A DNA stretch of 64,000 bases from the NCBI GenBank assembly GCA_905221145.1, contig CAJNCA010000001.1:434001-498000 (forward strand), read 5' to 3'. Origin of the DNA: a bacterium (GTDB lineage: Bacteria; Bacillota; Bacilli; Lactobacillales; Streptococcaceae). The notes under the pieces were generated by a model. That model did not search any database. It saw only the letters and a program-made list of their open reading frames with translations, and was not told the DNA's origin. This document shows positions 44,160 through 53,502 of this stretch, piece by piece (the first letter of the stretch is position 1; every line of letters begins with the position of its first letter). The translations under genes were made by a program, and so were the position numbers.

Positions 44160-47100
44160 ATGAAAGGCAAGCAACAACAAGATTTTAGAGTAGAAAAGTA
44201 CATCCGTTACGGTATCCGTAAGTATAGCTTTGGAGCAGCATCTGTAGCGATTGCGGCTGGTTTAATGTTCCTTGGAAATGGAGCGGTATCAGCCAATGAA
44301 AACAAGCAGGTAGAAGATCCTACCATTACAGTGAAACAGGCAACTGATTTAACTGATAAGGTTGAGGACAAGAAGGATCAAGCTCCAGTTCAAAAAGAAA
44401 CAGAAGATAAGAAAGTAGCAGCAGAAAAAACAGCAGAAGTTCCTAAAGCTAACACTGAAAAAGCTGCTGAAAAGGTTGCTGCTAATAAAACGGTTCTCTA
44501 CCAAGCAATTTCAAGTTTAGAGATTCGTATTGCTGTAGCTAAAAATGCAGATGCAAGTGCTCTTTCTGCTGCAAAGGAAGCCTTGGCAACAGCAAAATCA
44601 GTGTTTGCCAATCCAACAGCAGAACAAGCAGAAGTTGATAGCCAAACAGAAGCTCTCAAGGCTTTAGTGACGGTTCTTGTTGAATCTGACGCTGCTGGAA
44701 CTGCCAAGAAGGAAGAAGCGGCTAATCAGAAACAAGAAGCTCCTGCAGTAGATACGAATGCTTTGAACCAAGTTTCATCTGAAGCAGAAGTTACCAATCA
44801 ATTGGCTTATTCAGAGATGAATAAAAAGGATCTTGCTGCTGAAGGTAAAGCGGCTATTGAGGCTGCAGTTGCTAAGAACCAAGCGGTCCTTGCAGAAACT
44901 AACAAACTCTTGGCTGATAAGAGTTTGACGAAAGAACAAGTGGATGCCCAATTGAACCGTTTGAACGATTCTATCCAAGCAGTTTATGATGAGTTGAAAC
45001 GAAATGGGATTGGCCGTGATGGGAAATTCTCAGTAGCTCTTTCAGCTAACGAAGGATATACAGCTTCTTCTACAGAATTAAGAAAAGAAAATGGAGAATT
45101 TCTTGGTTCTACAGGTAAATCTTACAAAGTACTAGATGGTAACAACAACTACAAAATTTATGTTCATGGATATCAATCTGAGAATACGGATACGCCTGCG
45201 GTAGGTAATGGACAATCAGGAGTAAGTGGTCGTACTGATATTCCGCTATCAAAAACGGAAGCTCAAAAGCTTGGTCGTGAAGCACAACTATGGAATGGAA
45301 AAATTCGTGCTACAGGAAAAGCTAATGGGAAAACAACTTGGGGAGCTAGCGGAGCGTATGAGTATCTAGCTACAGAAATCTACGGATATACTTATGAACA
45401 AGGAAATCACTATGTATATCTTACAGATGTAAAAAAACGCTTTAGTTTATCGCCAGAGGCAACTGCTGCAGGATATACAATTTCAAAAGTTGATATGAGC
45501 AACTTACCTCCTGGATTAGCTTATAATGCAACTACAGATACTGTAGAAGGATATGTAGCATCTACTCTTCAAAATGGTGTATATGACATGCGTTATGTTT
45601 TAACTGTAGAGAAAGGTGGAACTACTCAGCAAGTTACTTTCAGAGACTTAACGGCTGGATGGATAGGATGGCAAGATACATCTGCACCACTTATTCAAGG
45701 AAAATCAAAATTAGTAACAATAGGCGACCAAGTCAATCATAATATTAAATATGTTGATAACGATGGAATGACTCGTGATGAAAGAGCTGATTATGTATAC
45801 AGAGATGGTGGAGAAAAAGTTGTTGCCGGTTCAAAAACTGCTCCTAAAAAAACAAGTGGAGCAACCTTTACTGCAGTTGATGGATCTAAAGTAAATACCG
45901 AGAACGGACCACAAACTGTCACAGCGCATACTGCTTTAAACGGTAATTATACAGGAAACAAAACTTCGATAAATGACGTTGTACCAGGATTAAATTATAA
46001 TCCACAAAATGGAGATATTACTGGAACAGCAACAGAAGCTGGAATTTTCACAGCGGCTGTTTATGCGAAAGATTATAACAATACAACCAATGCGAGAAAT
46101 ATGGATTGGAATATGTATGGTCAAGAAGCTCATGAAAATATTACGATCGCAGTAGCACCAAAAGTTACAGTATCTAACGTAGAAGCATATGCTACAAAAG
46201 TACCAGTAACTGTTTCAAATGGAGCTAACACAGCAGAAATTACAATGCCTGATGGTACTGTAACTAAATTAGCAGTTAAGGATGGAAACTGGACAGTAGC
46301 AGCTGGAACAACAAATACTGCTGTAAATGAAGGAGATGTACTAGGAGCAGCTTCTACAACAGCACCTTCAAAATTCAATATTCCGGTAACATCTGATGCT
46401 ACACAATATGTAGGTGTAGATAGCATCGCAGCAAAAGCAACAACTGATAAGGTAAAAGCAAACATTCAACGTGAATTTGCTATGGTAACTGACGCAGCAG
46501 GGAATACGTATAAAGCGGAATTTAACCGTGCAACAGGTAAATATTCGTTACCTACTGAAAAAGCTTATGAACTAAAAGACAATGGTAATGGCACATCAAC
46601 TCTTATTGAACGTCGTGTTTATACAGATGCTCAAGCAAATGGTGATGTTAAGTTCGTTGTTTATGAATTTGAACGTACATGGAATACAACATCTTCTGCG
46701 TCAACATTAGTGGACAAGATTGCTGAAATCCGTAAAAATGGTGAGGTAACTGCAGTAGGTAATGTTACACGTACAGAGACTCTAGTTAAAAAAGATAACA
46801 CATCTTCAGAACAAGGGATGGTAGTTACAGTAAGTTATGACTCAGTAACAAACCAATGGACATCTTCTGACGGAACAGCAGTAACAGCTAAAAAATCAAA
46901 TGCTGGTTGGGAAGTTGAAACAGCATCAGGATTTAAAGGGTATATAGCATACCGTGAAGCAAGCTCAACAGACGTAGCATCAATTCAAAATGCTAAACCA
47001 GCTGGGACTTCAACAAGTTACTCAGAAGCAAAAGATGCTTCAGTAGATTTACTAAAATCAGAAAAAGCTAACGTTGATTTCACAGATACTATCGATGATA

Positions 47101-50100
47101 AATCAGACGATGCTCAATCAGAAACAATTAAAACAAAATTAACGGTAACAGCTCCAGACGGAAGCCAAAAAGTATTCGATGCGGCAAAAGCAGAAGAAGC
47201 AGCGTACATCACAGCTCAACGTACAGCAGCAGCTAAAACTCAAGCGGCAGCAACAGCTGTAAAAGAACAACAAAATGCACAAAACGAACTAGCTCGTCTT
47301 CAAGAACTATTAGATCGTTCAACAAGAACTGTAGAAGATGCGCAGAAAGCATTAGATGACTTGAAATTACGTACAATTTCGCCAACAGCTCAAGAATTAG
47401 CAGAAAGAAAACTTGCTAATGTAAAAGAGTTCAAAGCATCTATCGAGGCGCAATTAGCAACAGCTCAAGAAAATCTTTCAACAAAAAATACCGAAGTAGA
47501 GACAGCACGTACAGCAGCTTCAGAAGCTGAAAAAGCAGTAGAGACAGCACGTACAGCTCTTAAAACAGCTGCAGCAGCAAACTTAGCGAACCCAGAAATC
47601 GCAGCTTACACATTAGGTCAATATGGAAGCTATAAAGTTACAGTAAGAGCAGTAGATTCTAACGGTGTTGTAACGACTCCTACTATAGGTGGAAGTGATT
47701 CAGGTGAAGTAACAGATGATGCAGTAGCAGAAACAACTTACTACATCGTAGTTCCTAAACCAGAAATCTCAGGTGGTGCACAAGATACTCCTCAAAGCGA
47801 TACAATGGAAAAAGGCTTCAAAACAGGTCTTCCTGAAAATTCTACAGTGTCTGCCTACAAACTAGTAGATCCAGCAACAGGTGAGAAAAAAGATTCTGTA
47901 ACGACAGATGCAGGAACTTACACAGTGGATTCTACAACAGGAAAAGTAACGTTCACACCAGCTCAAGGATACATCGGAACTGCTAAACCAATTTCAGTTG
48001 CAGCAAATGTAACGATTCCAGGCGATAATGGTACTCCTGTAACTGTAGAAGCAACTACAACTTACACACCAACTGTTTACGGTATTAAAGGAAATGACGA
48101 TACTACAAAAGATGTACAAGGAGCAGTTCAAACTTCTAAACTAGGAAGCGAACGTTTCTCTAAGTTTAATACTCCAGAGAACACTCCTGATGGTACAAAT
48201 GTAGACTTAACTACATCTAAGTACTCATTAGAAGGTGCTGATACCGAAGGGAAAGTTGTTGTTCCAAACGAAGGAACTTATACAATTGATCCATCAACAG
48301 GTGTTGTAACATTTACTCCACTTCCAACATTCACAGGAACAGCTCAAGGGGTAGATGTAAAAGTAACAGCCAATGCAACGGATAAGGAAGGTAATACTAT
48401 TGAAGTATCTGCTAAAGGAAACTATACTCCAGTAGTTGAACCGGCAACTCCAACTGCAGAAGCGGCAACATCAACAGATGTACAAGGTGCAACTCAAGAG
48501 CAACCTGTAACATTCAACGATTCGAAAACAACAATCGATGGTGTTGAGAAAAAAGTACCAATCGATCCAACAACATACACATTATTAGATGAGAATGGTA
48601 ACCCAGCTTCTGAAGTACCAGCTAAAGACGCTACAGGAAAAGTAGTAGGTACTTACACTGTTAAGAATGTAGATGGAAAAGCAGTTGCAGTATTTACACC
48701 AACTGACAAAACATATGTAGGTAAAGTAGAACCAGTAACGGTACAAGCCAAAGATAAAAACGGGACACCTGTAACAACTACTTATACACCAAATATTACA
48801 CCGGTAACACCAACAGGAACTCCAGCAAGTACAGAAGGAATTCAAGGTTCACCTCAAGAAGGAACTCCAACATTTACACAAGGACACCCAGTTGCTCCAA
48901 TTAAAATTGATGAGACACAACCTGCTAAATTAGTAGATCCAACAACAGGTAAACCAACAGATGAACCAACAATTCCAGCTAAAGATGCAACAGGAAAACA
49001 AGTTGGTACATATACAATTGATCCAACATCAGGAAAAGTGACATTCACACCGAATAAAGACTTCGTAGGTACTCCAGTACCAGTAACAGTAGAAGTTAAA
49101 GATGAGAATGGAACACCAGCAACAGCAACTTACACACCAACTGTTAAACCAGTAACGCCAATTGGTAAAGTTGCGTTCACAGAAGATATCCAAGGTGCAA
49201 CTCAAAGTGGAAAACCAGCTTTTGAAGGTGGTAAGACAACAGTAAACGGTAAAGAAGAATCTGTACCAATGGATGACACTGTACCAGCAACATTCGAAGA
49301 CGGTAAAACGACTAAGACAATCGATGGAGAAGGTACTTACACAGTAGCTCCAGATGGAACAGTAACATTTGTGCCAGAAAAGAAATTCTCAGGTAAAGGT
49401 ACGACTTTAACAGTAATCCGTAAAGACAAAAATGGAACACCAGCTCGTGGAGAATACACTGCAGTCGTTCACCCAGTAACACCTACAGGATGGGATGTCA
49501 TCTCTGCAGATATCCAAGGTCAAGAACAACATGGAAAACCTAAGTTCAAAGGTGGAACAGTCGAAATCGGTGGAGAAGAGAAAACTGTAGAAATCGATGA
49601 AAATGTTGCGCCAGTAGTACTTGACCCAGCTACCAAACAACCGGTAGCAGTAGGAACTCCAATAACTGTTAAAGGAGAAGGGGTTTATACGCTTAAAGAA
49701 GACGGAACAGTTGATTTCGTTCCTGAGAAAACATTCGTTGGTGAAGCTAAGGGGGTAATCGTTCAACGTGTTGATAAACTTGGACAACCAGCTATTGGTA
49801 AATATCGTCCAATCGTTATCGGAGCTAAACCGAAAGCACAACCAGCTACATCACAAGATGTTCAAGGTCAAGTTCAAAAACAACCTGTTACATTCATCGA
49901 TAGTGTAGTAGATAAAACGACTGTACCGGATATTGATCACCCAGATGTAAAAGTAGCAACTACGAAAACTGTCCCAATTGATCCAAAATCTTACACATTA
50001 TTAGATGAAAATGGACAACCAGCTCCGAAAGTTCCTGCAAAAGATCCAAAAGGAAATGTTATCGGGGAATACACTCTTGAAGTAGTAGACGGTAAAGCTA

Positions 50101-52937
50101 TCGGAGTCTTAACTCCAAATGCAACTTACCACGGTGAAGTTCAACCAGTTAAAGTTCGTGCAGCAGACGAAAATGGTATTACAGTAGAAACAACTTACAC
50201 ACCATATATCACACCAGTAACACCAACAGCGTCTCCAGCAACTTCAGAAGGAATCCAAGGTAAACCACAAGAAGGTACACCAACATTCAAAGAAGGTGAC
50301 AAAAAAGTACCTATTAACTTAGAGAAAGCACCAAAACTAGTAGATCCAACAACAGGTAAACCAACAGAAGAAAAATCTGTAAAAGTACCGAACGAAGGAA
50401 CTTACGAAATTGATGAAAATGGTAAAGTAACCTTCACACCAGAACCAAACTTCACTGGTGAAGCTAAAGGAATTGAAGTTCAACGTGAAGATAAAAACGG
50501 TACACCAGTAAATGGTAAATACACGCCATTCGTTAAACCAGTAACACCAAAAGGTGACGATAAAGGTACTGAAGATATCCAAGGAGCAACGCAAAAAGCA
50601 ACTCCAACATTCACAGGTGGTAAAACTACTGTTAACAGTAAAGAAGAAACAGTAGAAATTGATAACGATAAACCAGCTAAATTGGTAGATCCAACAACAG
50701 GTAAACCAACAGATGAAACAACTGTAAAAGTTCCAAATGAAGGAACATATACAATTGATCCGAAAACTGGAGAAGTAACCTTCACACCAGAATCAAACTT
50801 CACAGGTAAAACTTCTGGAATTAAAGTTCAACGTGTTGATAAGAATGGAACACCAGCAACAGCGACTTATACACCAACTGTAGTTCCAGTAACACCAACA
50901 GGTGAAGAAAAAACGACTGTAGGTATCCAAGGAGCACCACAAAAAGCAACTCCTAACTTCACACCAGGTAAAACAACTGTTAATGAAGTAGAAAAAACTG
51001 TAGAAATCGATACAACTAAACCAGCTAAATTGGTAGATCCAGCAACTGGACAACCAACGAATGAAACGACAATTAAAGTACCGAACGAAGGAACATATAC
51101 AATTGATCCGAAAACTGGAGAGGTGACATTCACACCAGAACCAAACTTCACAGGACGCGGAACAGGTGTGTCTATCCAACGTGTGGACAAAAATGGTACT
51201 CCAGCTGAATCAACATACACACCAACAGTTGTAGGAGTCACACCAAAAGGTAAAGAAGCTAAATCCAAAGACCTACAAGGTGAAACTCAAACAGGAAAAC
51301 CAACCTTCACAGGTGGTAAAACAACTGTAAATGGTAAAGAAGAAACAGTAGAAATCGATAACGATAAGCCAGCAACATTCGAAGATGGTTCGACTACAAA
51401 AGTAGTGCCAAACGAAGGTACTTACACTGTAGCACCTGATGGAACTGTAACATTCGTACCAGAACCAAACTTCACAGGTGTAGCAACAGGTGTAACTGTA
51501 AAACGTGTGGACAAAAATGGAACACCAGTAACAGCGAAATATACACCAACTGTTATTCCAGTATCACCATCTGGAGAAGATGTAACATCAGTTGGACCTA
51601 AGAACACACCTCAAGAAGGAACACCAATCTTCAAAGGTGGATCAGAAACTGTTAACGGTAAGAAGAAAACAGTAGAAATCGATAAAGATGTACCAGCGAC
51701 ATTCGAAGACGGTTCAACTACAAAAGTAGTACCAAACGAAGGAACTTACACAGTAGCACCAGACGGAAAAGTAACCTTCACTCCAGAGAAAGACTTTGTA
51801 GGTGTAACAAAAGGTGTAACTGTAAAACGTGTGGATAAAAATGGCACACCAGTAACAGCCACATACACACCAACAGTTCTCGGAGCAACATCAACTAAAG
51901 ATGTAGAATCTGAAGGACCAAAAGGTAAACAACAATCAAATACTCCAATATTTGAAGGAGACATTGATAAAGAGGTACCACCAACATTTGAAGATGGTTC
52001 AACTACAAAAGTAGTACCAGGTCAAGGAACTTACACTATCGATCCGAACGGAAAAGTAACCTTCACTCCAGAACCAGAATTCGTAGGTACAGCAAACAGC
52101 GTAACAGTTGTAAGAAAAGATAAAAATGGTAAAACAATTTTTGCATCTTACACACCAACAGTACGTCCAGAAACTATCTTCAGAGATAAAGAAGGCAAAG
52201 AAATTCCAGGATATCCAAGTGAAGACGGAACAACTCCTAACAAAGAAATTCCAGGATATAGATTTGTAGAAACTATTACAGATAATGATGGTAATACAAA
52301 ACACGTCTACGAAAAAGTTAAGACTTCATTCAAGGATAAAGAAGGAAATGAGATTCCAGGAAATCCAAGTGAAGATGGCGAACAACCTAAGAAAGATATT
52401 CCAGGTTACAAATTCGTAGAGACTAAGAAGCTTGATAATGGCGATATTGAACACGTTTATGAAAAAGTAACGCCACCAGCTCCAATACCATCACCTGTTC
52501 CTCAACCAAATTCAGGTAAACAAAATACAACTACTTGGACAGATGGAAAAGGAAATCCATTGAAACCAACGGAACCAGGTTCTAAAGAACCAGGAACAAT
52601 TCCAGGTTACGAATATGTGAAGACTGTGACAGATCCAAATGGAAATATCAGACATATCTTCAAGAAAGTTGAGATGCCAACTCCAAGACCAGTTGAACCA
52701 AGTCAACCAGTTCAGCCAGTTTCTCCACAAGAGCCAACAAGCCCTGAGAAACCAGTAGCTCCAGACATGCCAGTAGTACCTGAGCAACCAAAACAACCAG
52801 CAACACCTAAATATGTTGAAGGTCAAAAAGAGTTGCCAAATACTGGTACAGAAGACAATGCTAGCCTTGCAGCACTTGGACTTCTCGGAGTCTTGAGTGG
52901 ATTCGGTCTTGTAGCTCGCAAGAAGAAAGAAGACTAA
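44160..52937 (+). CDS. Giant YSIRK/LPXTG fibrillar surface protein, CshA-repeat type, unknown head (2925 aa)
   Basis: A cell-wall-anchored fibril adhesin. In order: YSIRK-type signal peptide (YGIRKYSFGAASVAIAAG, cleavage after GAVSA at about residue 42); a Lys/Glu/Ala-rich helical region to about 290; a beta-rich head (about 292-1010) that I do not recognise, including GYTYEQGNHYVYLTD and DLTAGWIGWQD; an Ala-rich coiled-coil insert (about 1010-1147); about 13 CshA-type fibril repeats (about 1203-2672), each with DIQG near its start and a GTYTIDPxTGxVTFTP core; two KDKEGNEIPG ... PGYxFVET units and one variant; a Pro-rich wall segment; and LPNTG (2892-2896), a membrane span and KKKED. AAGGAGG lies before the ATG at 44160, while a TTG at 44148 is less likely. 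Sortase should link it to peptidoglycan. Closest relatives I know are CshA/CshB of oral streptococci, which bind fibronectin and other bacteria. Repeats and anchor certain; ligand unknown. Confidence 0.93.
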   Translation: MKGKQQQDFRVEKYIRYGIRKYSFGAASVAIAAGLMFLGNGAVSANENKQVEDPTITVKQATDLTDKVEDKKDQAPVQKETEDKKVAAEKTAEVPKANTEKAAEKVAANKTVLYQAISSLEIRIAVAKNADASALSAAKEALATAKSVFANPTAEQAEVDSQTEALKALVTVLVESDAAGTAKKEEAANQKQEAPAVDTNALNQVSSEAEVTNQLAYSEMNKKDLAAEGKAAIEAAVAKNQAVLAETNKLLADKSLTKEQVDAQLNRLNDSIQAVYDELKRNGIGRDGKFSVALSANEGYTASSTELRKENGEFLGSTGKSYKVLDGNNNYKIYVHGYQSENTDTPAVGNGQSGVSGRTDIPLSKTEAQKLGREAQLWNGKIRATGKANGKTTWGASGAYEYLATEIYGYTYEQGNHYVYLTDVKKRFSLSPEATAAGYTISKVDMSNLPPGLAYNATTDTVEGYVASTLQNGVYDMRYVLTVEKGGTTQQVTFRDLTAGWIGWQDTSAPLIQGKSKLVTIGDQVNHNIKYVDNDGMTRDERADYVYRDGGEKVVAGSKTAPKKTSGATFTAVDGSKVNTENGPQTVTAHTALNGNYTGNKTSINDVVPGLNYNPQNGDITGTATEAGIFTAAVYAKDYNNTTNARNMDWNMYGQEAHENITIAVAPKVTVSNVEAYATKVPVTVSNGANTAEITMPDGTVTKLAVKDGNWTVAAGTTNTAVNEGDVLGAASTTAPSKFNIPVTSDATQYVGVDSIAAKATTDKVKANIQREFAMVTDAAGNTYKAEFNRATGKYSLPTEKAYELKDNGNGTSTLIERRVYTDAQANGDVKFVVYEFERTWNTTSSASTLVDKIAEIRKNGEVTAVGNVTRTETLVKKDNTSSEQGMVVTVSYDSVTNQWTSSDGTAVTAKKSNAGWEVETASGFKGYIAYREASSTDVASIQNAKPAGTSTSYSEAKDASVDLLKSEKANVDFTDTIDDKSDDAQSETIKTKLTVTAPDGSQKVFDAAKAEEAAYITAQRTAAAKTQAAATAVKEQQNAQNELARLQELLDRSTRTVEDAQKALDDLKLRTISPTAQELAERKLANVKEFKASIEAQLATAQENLSTKNTEVETARTAASEAEKAVETARTALKTAAAANLANPEIAAYTLGQYGSYKVTVRAVDSNGVVTTPTIGGSDSGEVTDDAVAETTYYIVVPKPEISGGAQDTPQSDTMEKGFKTGLPENSTVSAYKLVDPATGEKKDSVTTDAGTYTVDSTTGKVTFTPAQGYIGTAKPISVAANVTIPGDNGTPVTVEATTTYTPTVYGIKGNDDTTKDVQGAVQTSKLGSERFSKFNTPENTPDGTNVDLTTSKYSLEGADTEGKVVVPNEGTYTIDPSTGVVTFTPLPTFTGTAQGVDVKVTANATDKEGNTIEVSAKGNYTPVVEPATPTAEAATSTDVQGATQEQPVTFNDSKTTIDGVEKKVPIDPTTYTLLDENGNPASEVPAKDATGKVVGTYTVKNVDGKAVAVFTPTDKTYVGKVEPVTVQAKDKNGTPVTTTYTPNITPVTPTGTPASTEGIQGSPQEGTPTFTQGHPVAPIKIDETQPAKLVDPTTGKPTDEPTIPAKDATGKQVGTYTIDPTSGKVTFTPNKDFVGTPVPVTVEVKDENGTPATATYTPTVKPVTPIGKVAFTEDIQGATQSGKPAFEGGKTTVNGKEESVPMDDTVPATFEDGKTTKTIDGEGTYTVAPDGTVTFVPEKKFSGKGTTLTVIRKDKNGTPARGEYTAVVHPVTPTGWDVISADIQGQEQHGKPKFKGGTVEIGGEEKTVEIDENVAPVVLDPATKQPVAVGTPITVKGEGVYTLKEDGTVDFVPEKTFVGEAKGVIVQRVDKLGQPAIGKYRPIVIGAKPKAQPATSQDVQGQVQKQPVTFIDSVVDKTTVPDIDHPDVKVATTKTVPIDPKSYTLLDENGQPAPKVPAKDPKGNVIGEYTLEVVDGKAIGVLTPNATYHGEVQPVKVRAADENGITVETTYTPYITPVTPTASPATSEGIQGKPQEGTPTFKEGDKKVPINLEKAPKLVDPTTGKPTEEKSVKVPNEGTYEIDENGKVTFTPEPNFTGEAKGIEVQREDKNGTPVNGKYTPFVKPVTPKGDDKGTEDIQGATQKATPTFTGGKTTVNSKEETVEIDNDKPAKLVDPTTGKPTDETTVKVPNEGTYTIDPKTGEVTFTPESNFTGKTSGIKVQRVDKNGTPATATYTPTVVPVTPTGEEKTTVGIQGAPQKATPNFTPGKTTVNEVEKTVEIDTTKPAKLVDPATGQPTNETTIKVPNEGTYTIDPKTGEVTFTPEPNFTGRGTGVSIQRVDKNGTPAESTYTPTVVGVTPKGKEAKSKDLQGETQTGKPTFTGGKTTVNGKEETVEIDNDKPATFEDGSTTKVVPNEGTYTVAPDGTVTFVPEPNFTGVATGVTVKRVDKNGTPVTAKYTPTVIPVSPSGEDVTSVGPKNTPQEGTPIFKGGSETVNGKKKTVEIDKDVPATFEDGSTTKVVPNEGTYTVAPDGKVTFTPEKDFVGVTKGVTVKRVDKNGTPVTATYTPTVLGATSTKDVESEGPKGKQQSNTPIFEGDIDKEVPPTFEDGSTTKVVPGQGTYTIDPNGKVTFTPEPEFVGTANSVTVVRKDKNGKTIFASYTPTVRPETIFRDKEGKEIPGYPSEDGTTPNKEIPGYRFVETITDNDGNTKHVYEKVKTSFKDKEGNEIPGNPSEDGEQPKKDIPGYKFVETKKLDNGDIEHVYEKVTPPAPIPSPVPQPNSGKQNTTTWTDGKGNPLKPTEPGSKEPGTIPGYEYVKTVTDPNGNIRHIFKKVEMPTPRPVEPSQPVQPVSPQEPTSPEKPVAPDMPVVPEQPKQPATPKYVEGQKELPNTGTEDNASLAALGLLGVLSGFGLVARKKKED
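47767..52175 (+). repeat. Array of about 13 CshA-type fibril repeats in the first adhesin
   Basis: Units of about 100-130 codons, each opening with (D/G)IQG or a variant and closing with xYTPTV followed by a VTPTG-like linker. Units 9 to 12 are the most alike and share long DNA stretches (for example the ATCGATAACGATAA region of units 9 and 11). The first two units are the most diverged. The last two open with GPK instead of IQG. Confidence 0.85.
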
Positions 52938-52963
52938 TCAGTTCTTTATATCTTATAAATAAG

Positions 52964-53024
52964 AAAAATGAATGAAATGTAGATAGCTTTATAATGAATG
53001 GCTATTTACTTCATTCATTTTTTT
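52964..53024 (+). terminator. Long-stem terminator of the first adhesin gene
   Basis: An imperfect stem of about 22 bp, 52964-52987 against 53001-53024, with AATGAATGAA opposite TTCATTCATT, ending in a T-run. Confidence 0.85.
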
Positions 53025-53502
53025 ATATATTAAATTTCACTTTCCACTATTATACAAATAGTGAGATGAATATTGCTGCTTTATTCTCTATATAAATCTT
53101 TTATATTAAAAATATTTATATAACGTATTTTAATCTTTACTGTAAGATGAAATTATATGATAATACATAAAGTATAGAAAAAAGCTTTCTTTTTATAAAA
53201 TAATAAAATTGATGCATTATGTATATAAAATGATAAAAATATCAATAAAAAAGTTTGTTTTTATAAAAATAAAATCACTATATAGAAAATGATTTAAACA
53301 ATTATTTATTTATTATTATATTTATTGCTAAATGAATAAAAAAATGGTAGAATGACTGTGAATATTGATGGTGTTTGCTGGTACTATCTAAAAGATAGTC
53401 CTCTTAGTATTTTAGAAAATATAAAGGGGCATTTTTTACGTGTTATCTTATCCATTGATTTCGTCAATAAACATACTATTTTATGGAGGATATTTGTCAA
53501 AA
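53025..53502 (+). promoter_or_regulatory. AT-rich spacer with promoter and leader of the second adhesin gene
   Basis: Bases 53025-53320 hold no gene. A promoter TTGCTA (53325-53330), 17-bp spacer, TAGAAT (53348-53353) with TGG upstream follows. The leader of about 140 bases contains hairpin ACTATCT-aaa-AGATAGT (53383-53399). Confidence 0.6.
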
